A stretch of 44,497 bases of DNA from Brevundimonas sp. Its GTDB lineage: Bacteria; Pseudomonadota; Alphaproteobacteria; Caulobacterales; Caulobacteraceae. Made by a program: the position numbers and the translations under genes. Shown here one piece after another: positions 41,434 through 44,497 of the stretch (the stretch's first letter is position 1; every line of letters begins with the position of its first letter). The stretch is taken from positions 1 through 44,497 of the forward strand of contig NZ_JAEMRD010000012.1 of the NCBI RefSeq assembly GCF_016463485.1. The letters are read 5' to 3'. The notes beneath the pieces were generated by a model, which did not search any database, was not told the origin of the DNA, and worked only from the letters and a program-made list of their open reading frames with translations.

Positions 41434-42489
41434 ATGTCGCACGCCGTCCTCAGCAACGAACAGTCCAGCCAGCTCCAGGCGCTTTATGATGAGATGCGCC
41501 CCGCCAGCCTGACGCCGCTTTGGGAGGTGCTGGCCTCGCTGGTGACGCCCGAGCCCGCATCGGCCGTCGTCGCCCACAAATGGCGCTTCGACGACGCCCG
41601 CGACTATCTGATGCGCGCGGGCGACCTGATCAGCGCGGCCCAGGCTGAACGTCGCGTCCTGATCCTGGAGAATCCCGGCCTGCCCGGCGCCTCGCGCATC
41701 ACCAACAGCCTGTATGCCGGCCTTCAGCTGATCCTGCCGGGCGAGGTCGCGCCCTGCCATCGCCACACCCAGTGCGCGCTTCGTTTCGTCATGGAGGGCG
41801 ACGGCGCCTTCACCGCGGTTGATGGCGAGAAGGCTGTCATGCGCCCGTTCGACCTGGTGCTGACGCCGGGCGGCCAGTGGCACGACCACGGCAATCCGAC
41901 CGACAAGCCCATGATCTGGCTGGACGGGCTGGACATCCCGACCGTCAGCCATTTCGACGCCAGCTTCTCGGAAAAGCTCGGCGCCGACGCCCACCCCGAG
42001 ACTGTGCCTGCGGGCGACACCTCCAGCCGTTACGGCCAGAATCTGCGCCCCATGCGCGGCAGCGTCGCCGACCGTCGCCCGGCGCATCAGCCGCTGTTCC
42101 ACTATCCTTACGCCGAATGGCGTGCCGCTCTCGACCGGCTGGCCACCTCCGCCGAGCCCGATCCGCACCTGGGTCATGCGCTGGAGTTCCTGAACCCGGC
42201 CGACGGCGGCTCCATCATGCCGACCATCTCGGCCCACGTCCGGCTGCTGCCGAAAGGGTTCGCGACCAAGGGTCGCCGTTCGACCGACGCCAGCATCTAC
42301 GTGGTGGTGGAAGGGTTGGGCCAGGCCTGGCTGAATGACGCCCCCATGACCCTGGCCCCGCGTGACGTGCTGGTCGTCCCGTCCTGGACGACACTGCGGT
42401 TCGAGGCAAAAGACACCCTGGTTCTGTTCGGTTATTCAGACCGGGCCTGCCAGGAAAAACTGAACCTATTCAAGGAAGAAAACGCGTGA
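41434..42489 (+). CDS. Gentisate 1,2-dioxygenase
   Basis: A 351-residue bicupin. The N-terminal cupin has the iron site HRHTQCALRFVMEG (H109, H111) and a third His in GGQWHDHGNP. The C-terminal cupin (ISAHVRLLPKGFATKGRRSTDASIYVVVEG) is the degenerate second barrel. It opens gentisate (or substituted gentisate) between C1 and C2 to maleylpyruvate. Followed directly by a fumarylpyruvate hydrolase and a maleylpyruvate isomerase, it completes the classical gentisate route. Its stop overlaps the next GTG. Confidence 0.93.
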   Translation: MSHAVLSNEQSSQLQALYDEMRPASLTPLWEVLASLVTPEPASAVVAHKWRFDDARDYLMRAGDLISAAQAERRVLILENPGLPGASRITNSLYAGLQLILPGEVAPCHRHTQCALRFVMEGDGAFTAVDGEKAVMRPFDLVLTPGGQWHDHGNPTDKPMIWLDGLDIPTVSHFDASFSEKLGADAHPETVPAGDTSSRYGQNLRPMRGSVADRRPAHQPLFHYPYAEWRAALDRLATSAEPDPHLGHALEFLNPADGGSIMPTISAHVRLLPKGFATKGRRSTDASIYVVVEGLGQAWLNDAPMTLAPRDVLVVPSWTTLRFEAKDTLVLFGYSDRACQEKLNLFKEENA

Positions 42490-43178
42490 CCTTGACCTTC
42501 TCGCCGATGGCGCCCATCCTCGCCCCCACGACCAAGGGCGAAAGCTTTCCCGTCCGCCGCCTGTTCTGCATCGGTCGCAACTATGCCGCCCACGCCCGCG
42601 AGATGGGCCGCGATCCCGACCGGGAGCCGCCCTTCTTCTTCACCAGCTGGGCCGAGACAATCGTGCCGGACGGCAGCGTCATCGCCTATCCTCAGTCGAC
42701 GACCGACTATCATTACGAGATCGAGCTCGTCATCGCCATCGGCGCCTCGGGCCGCAACGTCCCGGTCGAGGATGCGCCCGGACTCATCTATGGCTATGCC
42801 GTCGGTCTGGACATGACCCGTCGTGACCTTCAGCTCCAGGCCCGCGAGACGGGGCGTCCCTGGGATGCGGGCAAGAACGTCGAACAGTCCAAGCCGCTTG
42901 GCCCCATCTACCCGGCGTCAGAGTTGGACCCTTCGAAAGGCGCCATCACACTGGACGTGAACGGGACGCGGAAGCAGACCGGCGACCTGGCCGAGCTGAT
43001 CTGGTCGGTGCCAGAGATCGTCGCCCATGTCTCGGCCTTCTACCGGCTGGAGCCGGGCGATCTGATCTTCACGGGCACCCCCGCCGGCGTCGGTCCGGTG
43101 GTTCAGGGCGACACCCTCGTCGGGGCGATCGACGGCCTCGGCAAACTGACCGTCACCGTCGGCCCCCCCGCGCACTGA
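42486..43178 (+). CDS. Fumarylpyruvate hydrolase (FAH family, NagK-like)
   Basis: A 230-residue FAH-fold hydrolase. FCIGRNYAAHAREMG is the N-terminal landmark; DYHYEIELVIAIG carries the acidic metal ligands. GYAVGLDMTRRDLQLQARETGRPWDAGK and GDLIFTGTPAGVGPV complete the family pattern. It hydrolyses fumarylpyruvate to fumarate and pyruvate. The start is GTG overlapping the gentisate dioxygenase stop. It is followed after 11 bases by the isomerase. Confidence 0.92.
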   Translation: MTLTFSPMAPILAPTTKGESFPVRRLFCIGRNYAAHAREMGRDPDREPPFFFTSWAETIVPDGSVIAYPQSTTDYHYEIELVIAIGASGRNVPVEDAPGLIYGYAVGLDMTRRDLQLQARETGRPWDAGKNVEQSKPLGPIYPASELDPSKGAITLDVNGTRKQTGDLAELIWSVPEIVAHVSAFYRLEPGDLIFTGTPAGVGPVVQGDTLVGAIDGLGKLTVTVGPPAH

Positions 43179-43189
43179 GCCCGCACCCC

Positions 43190-43819
43190 ATGATCCTGCA
43201 CGGCTATTTCCGCTCGTCCGCCGCCTGGCGGGTGCGTATTGCGCTCCAGCTCAAGGGGCTGACGGTCGAGCACCGCTATCAGCACCTGCGAAAGGGCGAA
43301 CAGCTGTCGCCGGAATATCTGGCCATCAATCCGCAAGGCCTGCTGCCCAGCCTGATCCTGGACGACGGCGCGGTCCTGACCCAGTCGCTGGCCATCTGCG
43401 AATACCTGGACGAACAGTACCCCGAACCGTCGCTGCGGCCTTCCGACCCGGTGGCGCGCGCCCGGGTTCGCGCCTTCGCCCAGGTCATCGCCTGCGACAT
43501 CCACCCGGTCCAGAACCTGCGGGTGCTCAAGGCCCTTCAGGCGCGCGGCCAGACGCAGGACGACGCCAACGTCTGGGCCCGGGACGTGATCGACGGCGGT
43601 TTCGACGCGCTGGAGACGCTGGTAACCGGCCAGACCGGCCCCTTCGCCTTCGGCGACACCCCGACCTTGGCCGACATCTGCCTGGTGCCCCAGATGGCCA
43701 ATGCCCGGCGCTTCGGCGTCGATCTGCGCTGGCCTCGCCTGTCCGCCATCGAGGCGGCCTGCCTGGCCCTGCCCGCCTTCGCCGACACTCATCCGGACCT
43801 GCAGCCGGACGCGGAATAG
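43190..43819 (+). CDS. Maleylpyruvate/maleylacetoacetate isomerase (zeta-class GST)
   Basis: A 209-residue glutathione-dependent isomerase. The SSAAWRVRIALQLKGL segment holds the zeta-class SSxxxWRVRIAL glutathione site; then NPQGLLPSLILDDG, LTQSLAICEYLDE, and DIHPVQNLRVL of the second domain. It converts maleylpyruvate to fumarylpyruvate. It lies last but one in the operon, 9 bases before the truncated ferredoxin reductase. Confidence 0.93.
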   Translation: MILHGYFRSSAAWRVRIALQLKGLTVEHRYQHLRKGEQLSPEYLAINPQGLLPSLILDDGAVLTQSLAICEYLDEQYPEPSLRPSDPVARARVRAFAQVIACDIHPVQNLRVLKALQARGQTQDDANVWARDVIDGGFDALETLVTGQTGPFAFGDTPTLADICLVPQMANARRFGVDLRWPRLSAIEAACLALPAFADTHPDLQPDAE

Positions 43820-43828
43820 GACCCCGTC

Positions 43829-43972
43829 ATGAAGGTCGTCATCGTCGGCGCCGGCCACGCGGGTGGGTCGGCCGCGTCCCTGCTGAAGGCCACCGCCTTT
43901 GAGGGCGAAATCCTTCGCCGTCCACACCGCCTTCCACAGCCGCTTAAACCAGGATCGCCACCTCACCAGTAG
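43829..43972 (+). pseudogene. Ferredoxin reductase, N-terminal stub
   Basis: Starts MKVVIVGAGHAGGSAASLLK and then ATAFEGEI, the FAD-binding beginning of an NAD(P)H-ferredoxin reductase of the type that serves Rieske and P450 ferredoxins. After about residue 28 (near 43912) homology stops and unrelated sequence leads to a stop. About 93% of the gene is missing, so it was removed by insertion or deletion at an IS6-type end (44069-44096). It was the last gene of the Rieske-gentisate operon. Confidence 0.8.
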
Positions 43973-44068
43973 AGACACGTCCAAAACACAACGCTCGGCC
44001 GCCCTGGCTGTGTCGGAGAGGCTCGCTGGATAAGACCCGCCTGCCCTGCCCGAACTCCCCTCATCTTA

Positions 44069-44096
44069 GACAAGTTGCCGTTGGACTGACAGCACC
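44069..44096. mobile_element. Isolated IS6-family terminus
   Basis: The 28 bases ending GGACTGACAGCACC match those at 9096-9123 with two changes and the same orientation. No transposase is present beside it. It separates the truncated ferredoxin reductase from truncated moaD, so it marks a deletion or transposition junction. The stretch 43917-44068 between is unrecognised. Confidence 0.65.
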
Positions 44097-44274
44097 GCCG
44101 CACCATTTCGGCATTGAGGATGGCGCAGGTTCCCGGCCCCGACAGCCGCTCGCCCAGCCCCGCATCCTCATCGGCCAGCATCGCCCGCAACGCACCCAGC
44201 GACCCCGCGTCGATATCCCGCTCGCGCCAGCCCGCCAACTCGGCCAGGGCTCCGAACATCAGCACCCGCGCCAT
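44097..44274 (-). pseudogene. moaD: MoaD molybdopterin synthase sulfur-carrier subunit, 3' truncated
   Basis: The ubiquitin-like MoaD begins MARVLMFGALAELAGWRERD, continues with GALRAMLADEDAGLGERL and reaches AILNAEMVRR. The sequence then runs into the IS6 terminus. The C-terminal strand and the essential final Gly-Gly that carries the thiocarboxylate are absent; the frame continues only through unrelated bases to a stop at 43963. It overlaps the moaA stop (ATGA). Loss of the Gly-Gly should abolish function. Confidence 0.78.
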
Positions 44275-44497
44275 CAGCCGCCCGTCATCGACATCGGCCG
44301 CGATACCGCCGGCGCCGCCCCCCGACGCCCGATCTCGAAATCGTGGCCCCTGGGCTTGCGTGAGATGGCCTCGCGGATCGCAGCCTGGAGCGGAGCGTCG
44401 TCGCCGGGATGGTCGCGCAGCACGGCCCGAAGGTCGGCGTGGTCGTCCTGGCCCAGACAGACGAACAGGGTCCCGGTGCAGGTCACCCGCACCCGGT
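44274..44497 (-). CDS. moaA: GTP 3',8-cyclase MoaA, C-terminal end
   Basis: The last about 73 residues of a MoaA radical-SAM cyclase, which makes the first molybdopterin precursor. CTGTLFVCLGQDDHADLR holds one of the C-terminal cluster cysteines. The end HDFEIGRRGAAPAVSRPMSMTGG matches the family's conserved C-terminal Gly-Gly tail. The gene continues past the right edge of the window. It is intact here and upstream of moaD with ATGA overlap, so this is the conserved chromosome flanking the island. Confidence 0.9.
   Translation of the reverse strand, partial: RVRVTCTGTLFVCLGQDDHADLRAVLRDHPGDDAPLQAAIREAISRKPRGHDFEIGRRGAAPAVSRPMSMTGG

Noticed and set aside
43917..44068. Reverse-strand reading FKRLWKAVWTAKDFA considered as a transposase fragment.
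   Set aside because: Too short and no catalytic motif; it cannot be assigned to any transposase family.
1..44497. CRISPR arrays, rRNA genes, prophage structural genes, toxin-antitoxin or known defence systems.
   Set aside because: No regularly spaced repeats, rRNA sequence or recognisable phage or defence proteins were seen.

Overview
The window looks like a chromosomal piece of a Caulobacteraceae alphaproteobacterium, most likely Brevundimonas or a close relative. The evidence is the divergent fliM-fliL / flgF-flgG-flgA-flgH arrangement with a sigma-54 promoter and an FlbD-type enhancer, the high GC content and the product types. The genus is an inference from gene order and protein character; no database search was possible.

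Layout. (1) 1-4378: flagellar genes, fliM (partial) and fliL leftward, flgFGAH rightward. (2) 4542-5962: three small secreted or lipoprotein ORFs that look like diverged tandem paralogues. (3) 5959-7209: a MmcQ/YjbR protein, msrA and tRNA-Ser(GGA). (4) 7210-9459: mobile-element debris, with a C-terminal serine-recombinase fragment, an IS6-family element whose transposase carries a nonsense codon, and a second recombinase-like scrap. (5) 9460-11845: carboxynorspermidine decarboxylase and synthase (alternative polyamine pathway). (6) 12368-43819: about 31 kb of aromatic catabolism. (7) 43829-44497: a truncated ferredoxin reductase, an IS6-type terminus, a moaD cut at its 3' end, and the end of moaA.

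The catabolic region has several operons. Leftward: fumarylacetoacetase, MFS transporter and SDR (16001-12368); a TonB-dependent receptor with an in-frame stop; a LigA/LigB-like pair. Rightward: cytochrome b561, a 2-keto-4-pentenoate hydratase-like protein and an alpha/beta hydrolase. LysR and TetR regulators follow, then a siderophore-interacting-type flavoprotein and an ABM monooxygenase. A cupin and an SDR run leftward, divergent from a VOC extradiol dioxygenase, an FAD monooxygenase, an alpha/beta hydrolase and a ferredoxin. Next come a LigJ-like amidohydrolase, a LigB-type dioxygenase and two RraA/LigK-like aldolases (leftward). After these come a decayed ThDP enzyme, an MFS pump, a MarR regulator and a third RraA-like protein. 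Last is an FAD monooxygenase, a Rieske oxygenase and a complete gentisate module (gentisate dioxygenase, fumarylpyruvate hydrolase, maleylpyruvate isomerase).

A plausible reading is uptake of a lignin-like or plant phenolic through the receptor and MFS carriers, oxygenation or demethylation by the Rieske and FAD enzymes, ring opening by several dioxygenases, and lower pathways of the gallate/protocatechuate-4,5 type (LigJ and LigK) and the gentisate type, ending in pyruvate, oxaloacetate and fumarate. The real substrate cannot be read from the sequence.

The most interesting signal is a recurring operator-like palindrome (ATTCC, 7-8 bp, GGAAT) in front of at least six of these transcription units, including the TetR gene itself, which suggests one regulon for the island. 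Several genes are broken (receptor, ThDP enzyme, ferredoxin reductase, moaD, IS6 transposase), so the island appears to have been rearranged by IS6 elements and to be partly decaying.
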